NCBI GenBank assembly: GCA_963205105.1 | Contig: CAUJJW010000371.1 | Location: 1-33,095, forward strand | Direction: 5' to 3' | Length of the DNA stretch: 33,095 nt | DNA from: Verrucomicrobiota bacterium | Lineage (GTDB): Bacteria > Verrucomicrobiota > Verrucomicrobiia > Limisphaerales > CAIMTB01 | In this document: positions 32,680 to 33,095 of the stretch, one piece after another | How the letters are laid out: each line of letters begins with the position of its first letter | Numbering within the stretch: position 1 is the stretch's first letter | Position numbers and translations under genes: made by a program | Notes under the pieces: model-generated | What the model was told of the DNA's origin: nothing | Seen by the model: the letters and a program-made list of their open reading frames with translations, nothing else | Database searches by the model: none

Positions 32680-33095
32680 CTATGGCATCCGTCCTCGAAA
32701 GAAGGTCTGAGGCGGATAGCCCTTGTGCAGCCGCACCGACGCCTTACCCGCGGCATCCAACGTCACGCGCTCGCGCTCGTCCCAGCGGACCAGGTCCTGA
32801 CTGGACTCCACCACCACCGACGCCCCTTCCGGCCCCGTCACCGTCACATCCACGGCCTCGAATGCCGGCTTCACCCCAAACCGAAGGCGGTTGTCCGGCT
32901 CGGTGATCGTGAGCCGCTGACGCGCGGCAACCTGGGTGAGGGTCTGTCGCTTTCCGCTCGGCCAATCCACCACGATCTCATCCGCCTGCGCCGCATCGGC
33001 GAGCCCAAAGTGCGCGCGCAATTCGTTCTGGCTCCAACCAGCGCCCGTTCCGATCTCCTGCAGTTGAGTGACCACCTTCCCGTTCAGCGTCGCCT
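32680..33095 (-). CDS. ASPIC/UnbV-domain protein, C-terminal part (partial)
   Basis: An open frame enters from the right edge and ends 1 bp after the sigma-gene stop on the opposite strand; about 137 residues are seen. The first 70 residues (TLNGKVVTQLQEIGTG, NELRAHFGLADAAQADEIVV, WPSGKRQTLTQVAARQRLTI) match the ASPIC/UnbV domain found at the C-terminus of CRTAC1-like exported proteins with FG-GAP/VCBS repeats. A further beta-rich stretch (VDVTVTGPEG, VVVESSQDLVRWDE) ends in FFRGRMP, similar in style to the C-terminal tail of the Ig-domain protein at 16215-19160. The upstream repeats, expected beyond the window, cannot be checked. Confidence 0.85.
   Translation of the reverse strand, partial: ATLNGKVVTQLQEIGTGAGWSQNELRAHFGLADAAQADEIVVDWPSGKRQTLTQVAARQRLTITEPDNRLRFGVKPAFEAVDVTVTGPEGASVVVESSQDLVRWDERERVTLDAAGKASVRLHKGYPPQTFFRGRMP

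Overview
The window is GC-rich and almost entirely coding. It looks like a chromosomal segment from a Verrucomicrobiota bacterium, most likely the Pedosphaera/Limisphaerales side (subdivision 3). The reasons are an exosortase locus with a PDSG-type C-terminal sorting signal, a DUF1501 + cytochrome/DUF1549/DUF1553 pair, a Tat-exported Gfo/Idh/MocA oxidoreductase, an ASPIC/UnbV protein, a sigma factor with a membrane/HEAT extension, Ig-like surface protein architecture, and short dispersed GC-rich repeats. The taxonomic call is an inference from gene content; there is no rRNA here.

Left part (1-6.9 kb): a leftward surface/export operon (exosortase, EpsI-like protein, start of a sugar transferase), then rimO on the other strand, tRNA-Phe, a small exported protein with a PDSG sorting signal (a plausible exosortase client), a 65-residue double-CxxC protein, and a secreted DUF2202 ferritin-like protein followed by a perfect 13-bp hairpin.

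Middle part (7.0-19.2 kb): a compact rightward gene string of response regulator, histidine kinase, lipoprotein-type methyltransferase and APC permease, followed closely by two half-size YeeE/YedE (sulfur-compound) transporter proteins. A convergent ZIP metal transporter has a C-terminal tail that reads through a dispersed repeat. A heptameric tandem repeat then precedes a two-gene unit of phosphonatase-like HAD hydrolase and zinc-type alcohol dehydrogenase. A 981-residue exported Ig-domain protein closes this part.

Right part (19.2-33.1 kb): a repeat-rich spacer with nested inverted repeats; DUF1501 and cytochrome/DUF1549/DUF1553 genes overlapping by ATGA; convergent to them a leftward pair (Gfo/Idh/MocA oxidoreductase, exported HEAT-repeat protein); a leftward pair of discoidin-like protein and Agl23-type membrane glycosyltransferase; divergent from these an ECF sigma factor fused to a membrane helix and a HEAT-like domain; and the C-terminal part of an ASPIC/UnbV protein at the edge.

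Most of the content is envelope, export and sensing biology. The points most worth following up are the sigma-TM-HEAT fusion, the lipoprotein-type methyltransferase in a two-component operon, the repeat-derived tail on the ZIP transporter, the bounded repeat family, and the phosphonatase/dehydrogenase pair.
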